NCBI GenBank assembly: GCA_035650495.1
Contig: DASRHK010000143.1
Coordinates: forward strand, 1 to 54,989
DNA length: 54,989 bases
Direction of reading: 5' to 3'
From: DASRHK01 sp035650495
GTDB lineage: Bacteria; Pseudomonadota; Gammaproteobacteria; Nevskiales; Nevskiaceae
Of the stretch, positions 23,642 to 32,603 are shown one piece after another. Every line of letters starts with the position of its first letter. The first letter of the stretch is position 1. Both the position numbers and the translations under genes were made by a program. The notes below the pieces were generated by a model. It was not told the DNA's origin. It did no database searches and saw only the letters and a program-made list of their open reading frames with translations.

Positions 23642-24970
23642 TTACGCTTGGCGACGCAGCGAACGATCCACCCGCGCATCCATCGAGGCGAACACGCCGA
23701 TCAGCGCCTTCACAAGCAGCCACCGCAGCGGCTCCGGCGGGATCGGCACCCCGCGACGCTGCAGCAGCTCCGCGTCCTCATTGCCGACGTGCATCACACT
23801 GTCGGCGAGCAGCCGTCCCATGTAGGTCGCCTGCGCGATGCCGTGCCCGTTGTAGGCGAGCCCATAGTGCACGTTGCGATGCTTGCCCATCACGCCGCAC
23901 ATCGGCAGGAAATCCAGCGTCATGCCGATCCAGCCGCCCCAGAAGCATTCGATCGGCACGTCGTCGAGCATCGCGAAGCGATCGCGGAACGCGCGCTCGA
24001 GCGCGGCGAACGCTTCCGGCTGCTCCGCGGGCGCGAGCCCACCGCCATAAACGTAGCTCACCACCTTCGAGCCGCCGACGATGCGCGCATCGGCGCCGAG
24101 GCGATAGCTCTCGAGGATCTCGTGCGCCGTGTAGATGCCTTCGCGACCCGGCCAGCCGATCCGCGCGCGCTGATCCGGCGTGAGCGGCGCCGTGCGAAAG
24201 AGCGTGACGCGCACCGGGCACACGCGCGATCCCAGCCGCTTCAGCGTGACCGGCGTGAATGCGTTCGTTGCGATGACGAGCTTGTCGGTCGTCACCGATC
24301 CGCCGGCAGTCCGCACGCGGACCTTCGAGCCTTCCTCGATCGACGTCACCTGCGATTGCTCATGCACGCGCGCAAGCTTGAGCACCTGCGCGCGCAAGGC
24401 CGTCACATATTTTCCCGGATGCAGATGGCCGCCCGACCCTTCGAGCACGCCGAAGGTGAACGCGGGCGGCAGATTGCGCCGGCGCATTTCGGCGCCGTCG
24501 AGGAACGTGAGATCGGCGCCCAGACGCGCGCCGGCTTCCGCGGCCTTGTGCAACGCCTTCTCCTGCTTTGGATGCACGCCGGCGATGATGTTGCCGGCGG
24601 CGACGTATTCGCAGTCGATGAGGTATTTCGCGATGACCGCTTCGGCGTAGCGCACCGCACGATCGGCGAAGCGCATCAACGCACCGGCGCGCTCCTCGCC
24701 GAACATCAGCTTCAAAGTCGGCGCGTCCTTGCCGATCGTCGGCGTGAGATGGCCGGCGTTGCGCCCGCTCGCGCCGAAGCCGCAGAACTGCTGCTCGAGC
24801 AGCACGACGTCGAGGCCTCGCTCACGCAGCGTGAGCGCCGTCGACATGCCGGTATAGCCACCGCCGATGACGACCACGTCCGCGCTCACGTCGGCCGCCA
24901 ACGGTGGCGCGAGCTGTGCCGGCTGCGTGAGCCAGGGACTCAGCTGCAGGACCGTGGCAGTCGCCGTCAT
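23642..24970 (-). CDS. FAD-dependent amine/amino acid oxidase (DAO family, PuuB-like)
   Basis: 442 residues. The FAD motif is VIGGGYTGMSTA (34-45), followed by an acidic end of the second strand and a CGFGASGRNAGHLTP loop where DAO-family proteins hold the flavin. The C-terminal FAD loop is at GLAYNGHGIAQATYMG (about 375-390). The layout is that of gamma-glutamylputrescine oxidase and related DAO enzymes, which oxidise C-N bonds; the substrate is not determinable. It overlaps the upstream CocE-like gene by four bases. Downstream lies the nested inverted repeat. Confidence 0.9.
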   Translation of the reverse strand: MTATATVLQLSPWLTQPAQLAPPLAADVSADVVVIGGGYTGMSTALTLRERGLDVVLLEQQFCGFGASGRNAGHLTPTIGKDAPTLKLMFGEERAGALMRFADRAVRYAEAVIAKYLIDCEYVAAGNIIAGVHPKQEKALHKAAEAGARLGADLTFLDGAEMRRRNLPPAFTFGVLEGSGGHLHPGKYVTALRAQVLKLARVHEQSQVTSIEEGSKVRVRTAGGSVTTDKLVIATNAFTPVTLKRLGSRVCPVRVTLFRTAPLTPDQRARIGWPGREGIYTAHEILESYRLGADARIVGGSKVVSYVYGGGLAPAEQPEAFAALERAFRDRFAMLDDVPIECFWGGWIGMTLDFLPMCGVMGKHRNVHYGLAYNGHGIAQATYMGRLLADSVMHVGNEDAELLQRRGVPIPPEPLRWLLVKALIGVFASMDARVDRSLRRQA

Positions 24971-26700
24971 TGCCGCTGCCTTCCGCGCCGGCGCAGCGCG
25001 AGCAATGCGAACAGCGCGAGCGCGACCGGCATCGCACCGCCGCGCTCTTCCGCATGGGCGCCGGAAGCACCCGACGTTTCCGGCCGCGCATCGACGACCA
25101 CCGGCAGGTCGAGCTTGGTCTTAGCGAGCACGACGTTGCTGGTCCAGGGCTCGATGTCGGGCTCGAAGGTCGGATAGTCGACCGATGAGATCATCAGCAC
25201 GATGCGGTGGCCGGCGTCGAAGCGATGCGCATTCGGCCAGAGGCCGAAGGCAGTCTCGAGGCCGAGCGGCCCGGAGATGGCGCCGCGCCAGATCAGCTGG
25301 AAGCCCGCCTCGCTTTCGTCCCAGACCTTGGCGTCGAGCTGCTGCACGACCGTGCGGGTGGAGTCCTGCACGACGGTGACGACCGGCGCGCCGACGACGT
25401 CGATCGGCGCTGCGAGCGGCGCGCTGGTGAAGCGGATCGTGTCGAGCGGATTCGGGTTCTCCGGCAATTGCTCGAGCACGCTGTCGAGACCGGGCACGTT
25501 GGCCGCGACCTCCAGCGTCAGCGCATCGTTGGAGACGTTGAGGCTCGCGTAGTCGTTGACCAGCGTCATCGTCGCCGACGCTGCGGCGGGCGCCGCGCCG
25601 AGCGAGCCGTCCGCTTGCGGATACAGCACCGTGCTGGTGGTGTCCGGCACGGGCCACTCGTCGGCGACGAAGTGCAGCCATTCGCCGGGCTTGCGTGGAT
25701 CGCCGGTCCGGCGCTCCCAGTAATCGACCTTCGGCGCGCTGAGGAAGCCGTGATCGTTCCCGTTGAGGAATTGATCGAGCCAGTCCTGCATCGATTGCTC
25801 GCGCGCCTCTTCCTCCGCAGGAAACGAATCGCCCGCGGCGTGTCCGCCAGAGGCGAACCAGTAATGGATCGGAATACCCGCGGCCTGCAGCACGTCGAGC
25901 ACTTTCTGCGGATGATCGGCGGGGAACAGCTGATCCTCCCAGCTGTTGGTCCAGAACACCGGAACGCGACGAGCGACGAGCGCGTCGACATAGGTCAACG
26001 GCGATCGCGACGCAAGATCGTCCGTGGTCGAGGGAAACGGCGGGATCGCGATGTCCTCGGTGCCCGCGTAGAACGTCGCGCCCCAGCGCACTGCGAGCGT
26101 GTCATCGACCCGCGAGAGCGTCGAGGTATAGGCGCCGAGGAAGATGCCGGTCGCGAACGCGAACTTGAAGACGTCGTTCGGATTGAGCGCGTAGTTCAGG
26201 TCCGCGAATGTGTTGCCGACCGCGAGCGCCTTCACACGCGGGTCCTGCTCCGCGGGCAGCAGCGACTCGCCGCCGCCCTGCGAATAGCCGGACGCGCCGA
26301 CGCGATCGGTGTCGATGCGATCGCCGTAATTGGCCGCGACCCAGTCGAGCATCTCGGAGAAGTCCTGCGTGGTGCGCGGGCCGAAGAAGTCGAACATCCC
26401 GCCGGAATTGCCGTGACCCCGCACCGAATACATCAAGGCCGCGAAGCGGCCCGTCCCGACCGCCTTCAGCGCGTACTTCACGTCGAACGGCGAATCCTTG
26501 TTGGAGCCGCCGCCGTGATGCCGCACGATCAGCGGGACGCGCGCGGTCGCCGGCGCCTTCGGAATGTAGAGCGAGGCGTCCAGCGCAACGCGGTCGCTCA
26601 TCGGCACCGTCGCGTCGATGCGCTCGTACGAGAGCTCGTCGGCACGCGCCGGTAACGCGGCGACCAGGCCGAGCCAAAGGACCGCGAGCATCCTCCCCAT
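24967..26700 (-). CDS. Secreted CocE/NonD-family serine hydrolase with GlyGly-CTERM-like tail
   Basis: 577 residues. Signal peptide about 1-20. An alpha/beta-hydrolase domain carries the nucleophile S140 in GYSQGG, an acidic residue in WEDQLFPAD (about 260) and a His in SGGHAAGD (about 285). A beta-rich C-terminal jelly-roll domain (about 330-545) is typical of X-Pro dipeptidyl peptidase/cocaine-esterase relatives. The extreme C-terminus is Gly-Gly, a hydrophobic stretch (AMPVALALFALLAL) and RRRGRQRQ, the form of a GlyGly-CTERM sorting signal. Start ATG at 26700; only 36 bases separate it from the divergent Asp-box gene. An ATG at 26691 is less likely, having no spacer after GGGGAGG. Confidence 0.88.
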   Translation of the reverse strand: MGRMLAVLWLGLVAALPARADELSYERIDATVPMSDRVALDASLYIPKAPATARVPLIVRHHGGGSNKDSPFDVKYALKAVGTGRFAALMYSVRGHGNSGGMFDFFGPRTTQDFSEMLDWVAANYGDRIDTDRVGASGYSQGGGESLLPAEQDPRVKALAVGNTFADLNYALNPNDVFKFAFATGIFLGAYTSTLSRVDDTLAVRWGATFYAGTEDIAIPPFPSTTDDLASRSPLTYVDALVARRVPVFWTNSWEDQLFPADHPQKVLDVLQAAGIPIHYWFASGGHAAGDSFPAEEEAREQSMQDWLDQFLNGNDHGFLSAPKVDYWERRTGDPRKPGEWLHFVADEWPVPDTTSTVLYPQADGSLGAAPAAASATMTLVNDYASLNVSNDALTLEVAANVPGLDSVLEQLPENPNPLDTIRFTSAPLAAPIDVVGAPVVTVVQDSTRTVVQQLDAKVWDESEAGFQLIWRGAISGPLGLETAFGLWPNAHRFDAGHRIVLMISSVDYPTFEPDIEPWTSNVVLAKTKLDLPVVVDARPETSGASGAHAEERGGAMPVALALFALLALRRRGRQRQ

Positions 26701-26705
26701 TGCGG

Positions 26706-26711
26706 CAGAAT
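26706..26711 (+). promoter_or_regulatory. Candidate -10 element CAGAAT
   Basis: CAGAAT in the 36-base gap between divergent genes, 25 bases before the ATG at 26737. AGGGAGG at 26721-26727 is the ribosome binding site. A divergent promoter for the hydrolase would have to lie within the start of the Asp-box gene. Confidence 0.3.
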
Positions 26712-26736
26712 ACAGCCCTCAGGGAGGAACCCGGAA

Positions 26737-28659
26737 ATGCGCCTTGGAATCCCACTCGCACTGATCATCAGCGTCCCCGCAGCCGCCGCGCACGGGGCCA
26801 ATCCAGCCGACGGCACGCTCAGCGTCGACAATCCGACGATCACGTACAACGCCGGGCCATTCGCGGTGCCGAACGCGTCGCTCAGCCAGGATGCCGAGCA
26901 TCCGCAGTGCCTCGAACCGATCGAGCCTTGCGACGACTTCGCGCTCACCGTCGACGTGCCGGTAGGCTACGCGGCGACGCATCCGTTCGCGCTGATCACG
27001 ATGGCGGCGAAGTGGGCGATCAACAACGATGCGTTCAATCTCTACGTGCTCGACGCGGACGGCAACGTCATCGCGCTGTCGATCTCGGCGAACGATCCGA
27101 ACTCGGTCTCGTGGCCGGCGGTCGCGGGCAACTACACCGTGCGCATGGTGCCGTCGAACGTCGCGGGCGATCTCGTCACCGCGTCGATCATGCTCGTGCC
27201 CGATCCGGTTTCTCCGGCGACCGGCACCGATCCCGGATTCCTCGCGCTCGCGCCGCCGGCCGGACTCGGCGACAACACCAACGGCGAGATGAACGTCGGC
27301 TTCAACAGCAAGAGCGGCCGCGTGCTCACGCTCGGCTTCACCCAGACGCTGCGCACGACGTTTGCCGACAACGTGCAGACGCAGGACGACGCGACGTGGG
27401 AAGACGTGTCGGAGCCGAACACGCAGCTCAACAGCAACGACCCGATCCTCGCCGCCGATCGCGAGACCGGCCGCATGTTCATCTCGCAGCTGCAGGGCGG
27501 CACGCCCGGCGAGAGCATCTTCTATTACACCGACGACGACGGCGACAGCTGGACGTTCTCGCCGCTCACGCTTTCCGGCGGCCCGGATCATCAGACCGTC
27601 GGCAGCGGGCCCTACTCGGCGACGGGAAGCGCCGGCCCGACCGGCGACTATCCGCACGCGGTCTACTACTGCTCGCAAGCGGTCGCGGCTGCGTTCTGCA
27701 TCCGCAGCGACGACGGTGGTGCCACATTCGGACTGCCGGTGCCGATCAAGAACGACGTCGACTGCGACGGCTTCCTCGGCGCCATCCACGGCCACGTGAA
27801 GATTGCGCCGGACGGAACGGTCTACGTTCCGGATCGCAATTGCGGCGGCCAGCAGGCGCTGATCGTCTCCGAGGACAGCGGCGACAGCTTCACGGAGAAG
27901 CGGCTGCCCGCAACCGCGACGGCCGGCGAAGGCGATCCGTCGATCGCGATTGCTTCAGATGGCACCGGTTACTTCTGCTATCTGGCCGCCGACAGTCACG
28001 TCCACGTCGCCGTCACGCACGACAAGGGCGACACCTGGATCAACGATCGCGACATCGGCTACGCCGCCGGCGTCGTTCACGCCGTCTTCCCCGAAGCGGT
28101 CGCCGGCGATCCGGATCGTGCTGCCTGCGCGTTCCTGGGCACGAATGATCCGGGACCGTACCAATCCACCAGCTTCCAGGGCATCTGGTTCCCCTACATC
28201 GCGATGACCTATGACGGCGGCAACACCTGGCACACGGTGAACGCAACGCCGGCAGACCCCGTCCAAGGTACTGGCGGCATCTGCCTTGCCGGCACCACCT
28301 GCATCGAGAACCGCAACCTGCTCGACTTCAACGAGATCACGCTGGACAACCAGGGGCGCGTCCTGTTCGCGTTCGACGACGGCTGTACGGACGATTGCAT
28401 CCTGCCGCCGTACACGCCGAATCAGGTATGCCTCGGCTCGGTATGCCTCAACGGCACCGCCAAGACGACGATCCTGCGTCAGGCTTCGGGACGCACGCTC
28501 TACGCGGCGTTCGATCCGCCGGACGCCGGGCCTTCGCCGACGCCGACGCCGGTCGCGTCGTCGGGCAGCCGCTTCGGCGGGGCGCTCGGGTGGCTCACGC
28601 TGCTTCCGCTGTTCGGCGCGAGCGCGCTGAAGCGATGGCGCCGGTCCGCGCGAGGATAG
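26737..28659 (+). CDS. Secreted Asp-box (BNR/sialidase-like) propeller protein with GlyGly-CTERM tail
   Basis: 640 residues. Signal peptide about 1-20, then a pre-peptidase-like beta domain (about 50-155), then a propeller with at least five Asp-boxes: TDDDGDSWTF, SDDGGATFG, SEDSGDSFTE, THDKGDTWI and TYDGGNTWH. Asp-boxes are structural and do not prove sialidase activity, and the Arg triad of sialidases is not evident. After a Pro/Thr/Ser linker the C-terminus reads FGGALGWLTLLPLFGA and KRWRRSARG, a textbook GlyGly-CTERM signal for rhombosortase cleavage. The stop lies 25 bases inside the next gene. Confidence 0.88.
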   Translation: MRLGIPLALIISVPAAAAHGANPADGTLSVDNPTITYNAGPFAVPNASLSQDAEHPQCLEPIEPCDDFALTVDVPVGYAATHPFALITMAAKWAINNDAFNLYVLDADGNVIALSISANDPNSVSWPAVAGNYTVRMVPSNVAGDLVTASIMLVPDPVSPATGTDPGFLALAPPAGLGDNTNGEMNVGFNSKSGRVLTLGFTQTLRTTFADNVQTQDDATWEDVSEPNTQLNSNDPILAADRETGRMFISQLQGGTPGESIFYYTDDDGDSWTFSPLTLSGGPDHQTVGSGPYSATGSAGPTGDYPHAVYYCSQAVAAAFCIRSDDGGATFGLPVPIKNDVDCDGFLGAIHGHVKIAPDGTVYVPDRNCGGQQALIVSEDSGDSFTEKRLPATATAGEGDPSIAIASDGTGYFCYLAADSHVHVAVTHDKGDTWINDRDIGYAAGVVHAVFPEAVAGDPDRAACAFLGTNDPGPYQSTSFQGIWFPYIAMTYDGGNTWHTVNATPADPVQGTGGICLAGTTCIENRNLLDFNEITLDNQGRVLFAFDDGCTDDCILPPYTPNQVCLGSVCLNGTAKTTILRQASGRTLYAAFDPPDAGPSPTPTPVASSGSRFGGALGWLTLLPLFGASALKRWRRSARG

Positions 28660-29921
28660 GCACCGCCGCGCTGGCCCTGCTCCTCGCGCTCATCGCGGGA
28701 CTGGGCGTGCAGCTGATCGGCACGCTGCGCGCGCATCAGAAGATGCGCACCGATCTCGCCGAATTGCAGAACGTGAAGTACGGCCTGCTCAACGCCGACG
28801 CGTGGGTCGGCCAGGTCACCGCGATCATCGAAAAGAAGATTAACGAATTCGAGCTCACGCCGCAGAACCGCAAGTCGCTCAAGGTCACCATCGAGAAGAT
28901 GCTCGAGGTGCTGATCACGCAGGTCGATCAGCGCCTGCGCAAGCAGAAAGCCAAGGCGCCGCTGAAGGCGCGCATCAAGGAAGACGTGCGCGAGCGGATC
29001 ATGGACATGGACCAGGTCAAGGCGGGCATCCCGACCTACGCCGACCAGATCCTCGACGAGATGGAGAAGCCGAAGTCGCGCCACCAGCTCGACGCGGTGC
29101 TCAAGAACGTGCTGAACGAAGTGTCGCAGTCGACGTTCGCGGAGCTCGACACCAGCGCCGTGCAGTCGATCAAGCAGCAGTACGGATGCCTGTCGCGCCT
29201 GTCGTGCCAGGAGGCGATCGCCAACCGCATCGAGGACAACCACGAGGTCGCGGTGCGCGAAGCCCTCGTCGTGCTCGGACTCGCGCTGCTGCTGTTCGTG
29301 GCAGTGATCGCGTGGCGGACACCAGGTCGATTGGCGCTGCTGTCCTTGTGCTGCGCCGTGCTGATGGCGTGCGGGGTGCTGACGCCGATGATCGAAGTCG
29401 AGGCGCGCATCTCGAGCCTGAAGTTCGTGCTGCTCGGCTCGCCGGTCGAGTTCACCGACCAGGTGCTCTATTTCCAGAGCAAGAGCGTGCTCGACGTCGT
29501 GCACATCATGATGCAGACCCACAAGGCCGACATGATCGTCGTCGGCATCCTGATCATGACCTTCAGCGTGATCTTCCCGCTGACCAAGCTCGCGGCTTCG
29601 CTCACCTATCTCGCCGTCGAGCGCGCGCGCCGGTGGCCGATCGTGGAGTTCTTCGTCTTCAAGTCGAGCAAGTGGTCGATGGCCGACGTCTTCGTCGTCG
29701 CCATGTTCATGGCCTACATCGGCTTCTCGGGCGTCATGCAGAGCCAGCTGACGACGTTCGCGTCGGAGGCGAAGGAGAACGTCGACGTGCTCACCACCAA
29801 CGGCACCAACCTGCAGATCGGCTTCTTCATGTTCCTCGCCTTCTGCCTGTCCGGACTGCTCACGTCGACGCTGATCGAATCGCGGCTGCCGCCGGGCGAG
29901 CGGGTGCCGATCGATCAGTAG
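28635..29921 (+). CDS. PqiA-domain membrane protein with long N-terminal periplasmic region
   Basis: 428 residues. One helix at about 9-29 is followed by a charged, mainly helical soluble region (about 30-195) and then four membrane segments (about 212-230, 234-252, 296-320 and 340-400). The second half, with KLAASLTYL and FKSSKWSMADVFVVAMFMAYIG (shown in part), matches the paraquat-inducible protein A domain. PqiA works with MCE proteins in lipid traffic between membranes; here no MCE gene is adjacent and the added N-terminal region is unusual. It overlaps the preceding gene by 25 bases and the convergent FecR gene by seven. Confidence 0.85.
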   Translation: MAPVRARIGTAALALLLALIAGLGVQLIGTLRAHQKMRTDLAELQNVKYGLLNADAWVGQVTAIIEKKINEFELTPQNRKSLKVTIEKMLEVLITQVDQRLRKQKAKAPLKARIKEDVRERIMDMDQVKAGIPTYADQILDEMEKPKSRHQLDAVLKNVLNEVSQSTFAELDTSAVQSIKQQYGCLSRLSCQEAIANRIEDNHEVAVREALVVLGLALLLFVAVIAWRTPGRLALLSLCCAVLMACGVLTPMIEVEARISSLKFVLLGSPVEFTDQVLYFQSKSVLDVVHIMMQTHKADMIVVGILIMTFSVIFPLTKLAASLTYLAVERARRWPIVEFFVFKSSKWSMADVFVVAMFMAYIGFSGVMQSQLTTFASEAKENVDVLTTNGTNLQIGFFMFLAFCLSGLLTSTLIESRLPPGERVPIDQ

Positions 29922-30649
29922 TCGCGGCGCGGCCCGAGGTACTCGCCGGTGTCGGAGACCTTGAACGGCACTTGCCGGCCGACGAGGGCTTCGAGCGTCA
30001 TCAGCTCGAGATCGGTGTGATCGCGGAAGCCGCCCGGAACGATCCGCTTGCCGTCCTGCGGCTTCGCCAGCACGTAACGCGGCGCGTCGTGATGGCGTGA
30101 CTGGATGTTCTCCGTCGCGTTGCGATCAGCCACGGCGCTGATCTGCGTCTTGCCGTAGCACGTGCAGATGTAGGTCTTCTCCGGGTCGGCTTCGGTGTAG
30201 ACGCCGGTGCCGCGCACACCGATGGTCGCGACGGGCGTTGCAATGTCGAACGTCTGCTTCTTCGGTCCGAGCACCGTGAGCAGCGCGCCGGTCACCAGCC
30301 GGAAGAATCGCCGCACTTGGCGCGCGCCGGCGATCTCCATCTGCGAGTTCTCGCGGACGAGCAGCGCGTCGTCGCCGACCACGCCGATGAGATGCGCGCC
30401 CTTGCCGGTGCGCAGCACGTCGCCGGGCTCGATCCTCGACGCCATCGTCGCCGCCTTGCCGTTGATGCTGACCTCGCCGGACATCTCGAAGATCGACTTG
30501 CCTTCCGGCATGCGCGACGGCAGCGTGCCGAAGATGGACGCGAGCGCGTCGAGATTCCAGCCGGCGCCGCCGATGAGCGCGCCGCCTGCCAGTGCGCGCA
30601 GCAGGAACTGGCGCCGAGGATCGTCGATGGAGTCGTCGCGACGGGACAT
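29915..30649 (-). CDS. Tat-exported FecR-domain protein
   Basis: 244 residues. The N-terminus PRRQFLLRALAGGALIGGAG (11-30) is a twin-arginine signal. The rest is a FecR-like domain: FEMSGEVSINGKAATMASRIEPGDVLRTG (in part), ENSQMEIAG and ATIGVRGTGVYTE, plus two close cysteines in TYICTCYG. Unlike FecR anti-sigma regulators it has no cytoplasmic anti-sigma domain, so it is probably a structural or sensory periplasmic protein. GGGGAAAGCTC precedes the ATG. It is divergent from the beta-barrel gene, with 56 bases between starts; a functional pair is likely. Confidence 0.85.
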   Translation of the reverse strand: MSRRDDSIDDPRRQFLLRALAGGALIGGAGWNLDALASIFGTLPSRMPEGKSIFEMSGEVSINGKAATMASRIEPGDVLRTGKGAHLIGVVGDDALLVRENSQMEIAGARQVRRFFRLVTGALLTVLGPKKQTFDIATPVATIGVRGTGVYTEADPEKTYICTCYGKTQISAVADRNATENIQSRHHDAPRYVLAKPQDGKRIVPGGFRDHTDLELMTLEALVGRQVPFKVSDTGEYLGPRRDY

Positions 30650-30705
30650 GAGCTTTCCCCTTTTTTCTGTTGCGGCATGATAAAGGCAACTTCGGGGAGA
30701 ACGCT

Positions 30706-31536
30706 GTGAATCAGCGCACAGTCGCATTCGCCATCCTGACGATGATCAGCGCCGCCGCTCACGCGGGCGGTATCAAGCTCGGCGCAGAGGCCGCGATCGG
30801 CTACGACAGCAATGTCGCCAACGCCCGCCAGGGCAGCAACGAGCGCGCCGCCGGGTTCGCGGAGCTCGACGCGTCGCTCGACAAGATCTGGGACCTCGAC
30901 GCCAACAACGCGCTGCAGGCGCGCTTCGGCATCGACACGCAGGCGGTGCCGAAATACGAAGCGCTCGACAGCGCGAAAGGGTCCCTGCTGCTGCGTTATC
31001 TCCTCCGGCCAGGGCAGTCGTTCCACGCGCCGACGCTCGGGCTCGGCGGCAGCGCGGCGTGGTGGGAATTCAACAGCCAGCTGCGCGACAGCGCGGACTA
31101 TCGCGCGACCCTGTTCGTGCATGAGCAGATCACGACGCGGATCAGCGCGCGCGTGACCGGCGCGCTCGCCTGGCGCGAAGCGCGCCACGGCGAAGTGTTC
31201 GACCTGCGCACGCGCACGCTCGGCCTCGACGTCGATTGGGCGCTCGCGAGCCGGTTCGCGATCTATGCAGGGTTCCAGCGCCGCTGGGGCCAATTCGTCA
31301 CCACGCGGCCAACGGCACCGGCTCCGACGTTCGTGTTCGCGGTCGACGATGCATTCCCCGGCGAATTCGCGACGCGCCTCGACGGCGCGGCGAACATCAC
31401 GACCGGCGGCTTCAATCTCGCGTTCACGCATTGGCTCTCGCTGGACGTGCAAGGGACCTTCGTCGAGACCGGTGCGTCGACCGGCATCCATTACCGGCGC
31501 ATCCAGAGCGTCGCGAGCCTGCTGGCGAGGTTCTGA
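30706..31536 (+). CDS. Putative outer-membrane beta-barrel protein
   Basis: 276 residues from a GTG start with GGGGAGA upstream. Signal peptide about 1-20 (ending AHA), then repeated amphipathic strands such as KLGAEAAIGYDSNVANA, GSLLLRYLLRPG, LFVHEQITTRISARVTGALAW, RFAIYAGFQRRWG and LAFTHWLSLDVQGTFVETG, ending in SLLARF with a terminal Phe. This is the pattern of an outer-membrane barrel with about 12-14 strands. No specific family is named. It is divergent from the FecR-domain gene. Confidence 0.8.
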   Translation: MNQRTVAFAILTMISAAAHAGGIKLGAEAAIGYDSNVANARQGSNERAAGFAELDASLDKIWDLDANNALQARFGIDTQAVPKYEALDSAKGSLLLRYLLRPGQSFHAPTLGLGGSAAWWEFNSQLRDSADYRATLFVHEQITTRISARVTGALAWREARHGEVFDLRTRTLGLDVDWALASRFAIYAGFQRRWGQFVTTRPTAPAPTFVFAVDDAFPGEFATRLDGAANITTGGFNLAFTHWLSLDVQGTFVETGASTGIHYRRIQSVASLLARF

Positions 31537-31564
31537 GCGAGGGCGCCACGCATGACGAGAACAT

Positions 31565-32566
31565 ATGCAAGCACAGCACCTTGAGCTGCCACCGCTCGAC
31601 CTGTTGCGCGGCTTCGAAGCGGCTGCGCGGCATCGCTCGTTCACTCGGGCGGCAGCCGAGCTGTTGCTGACCCAGCCGGCCATCAGCCGGCAGGTGCAGA
31701 TGCTGGAGGCGTCGATTGGCGTGCCGTTGTTCCAGCGCCGGCACCGCGCGCTCCTGCTGACCCACGCAGGCGAGGTGCTTTACCGCAAGGTCGCCGGGAT
31801 GATGGAGGAGCTGCGCGGAACGATGCGCGAGCTCCGCGGTGCGGCTCAGTTGCAGCCGGTCACGGTGACCACGTCGCTCTCGTTCGGGGCTCTCTGGCTG
31901 ATTCCCCGCCTCCCGGCGTTCCGCGCACGGCACCCAAGCGTCGACGTTCGCATCGTCGCCGACAATCAGGTGCTGGATTTTTCGCGCGACCGGATCGAGG
32001 TGGCGATCCGCTACTGCGCGCCCGATGCCCCGCCCGCGAATGCCGTCCTGCTCTTCGGCGAAGAAGTGCTGCCGGTGTGCAGCCCGCGCTTGCTGCGCGA
32101 TCGAACGCGCCCGCTGCGCGTGCCGGACGATCTGCGCCATCACATGCTGCTCCACGACGAATGGAATGCGCGTGGATCGGGATGGCTGCACTGGGACACC
32201 TGGCTGCAAGCGCACGGTCTCGCGAAGCTCAAGCCGGCAGGCGATCTGCGTTTCTCGCACTACTATCAAATGATCGAGGCAGCGATCGAAGGTCAGGGCG
32301 TTGCGCTCGGGCGCTTGCCGCTGCTCTCGGAGATGATCAGGCGCCGGCAGCTCGTGGCTCCTTTCGAACCACAGGGCGGTAGCCGCATCACGCCGCCGCG
32401 CGCTTTCTTCGTGCTCCGCGAGCCACGCGCTGCTGCGCGAGCCGAAGTGAATGCGTTCTGCGAATGGCTCGTAGAACAAGCGCGAAGCGAGACCGTGCGA
32501 GCGGCAAGCGGCCCGAATCCGGCGCCGCGAAGATCGAGGACTACGCGGCGCGGCCGGCGGCTTTAG
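31565..32566 (+). CDS. LysR-family transcriptional regulator (GcvA-like)
   Basis: 333 residues. The winged helix-turn-helix is at about 12-70 (LLRGFEAAARHRSFTRAAAE and TQPAISRQVQMLEASIGVPLF), followed by a periplasmic-binding-protein-like effector domain to about 305. The Arg-rich tail (SGPNPAPRRSRTTRRGRRL) is longer than usual and probably dispensable. The style of the N-terminus resembles the GcvA subgroup. The target is not evident; possible targets are the convergent hydrolase or the preceding barrel gene. Confidence 0.9.
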   Translation: MQAQHLELPPLDLLRGFEAAARHRSFTRAAAELLLTQPAISRQVQMLEASIGVPLFQRRHRALLLTHAGEVLYRKVAGMMEELRGTMRELRGAAQLQPVTVTTSLSFGALWLIPRLPAFRARHPSVDVRIVADNQVLDFSRDRIEVAIRYCAPDAPPANAVLLFGEEVLPVCSPRLLRDRTRPLRVPDDLRHHMLLHDEWNARGSGWLHWDTWLQAHGLAKLKPAGDLRFSHYYQMIEAAIEGQGVALGRLPLLSEMIRRRQLVAPFEPQGGSRITPPRAFFVLREPRAAARAEVNAFCEWLVEQARSETVRAASGPNPAPRRSRTTRRGRRL

Positions 32567-32603
32567 AAATCCAGCAATGAGCGCCGATCGACGCTCCGAG
32601 CGC

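Noticed and set aside
26737..28659. Sialidase activity from Asp-boxes
   Set aside because: Asp-boxes are structural; the catalytic Arg triad and Tyr/Glu pair were not seen.
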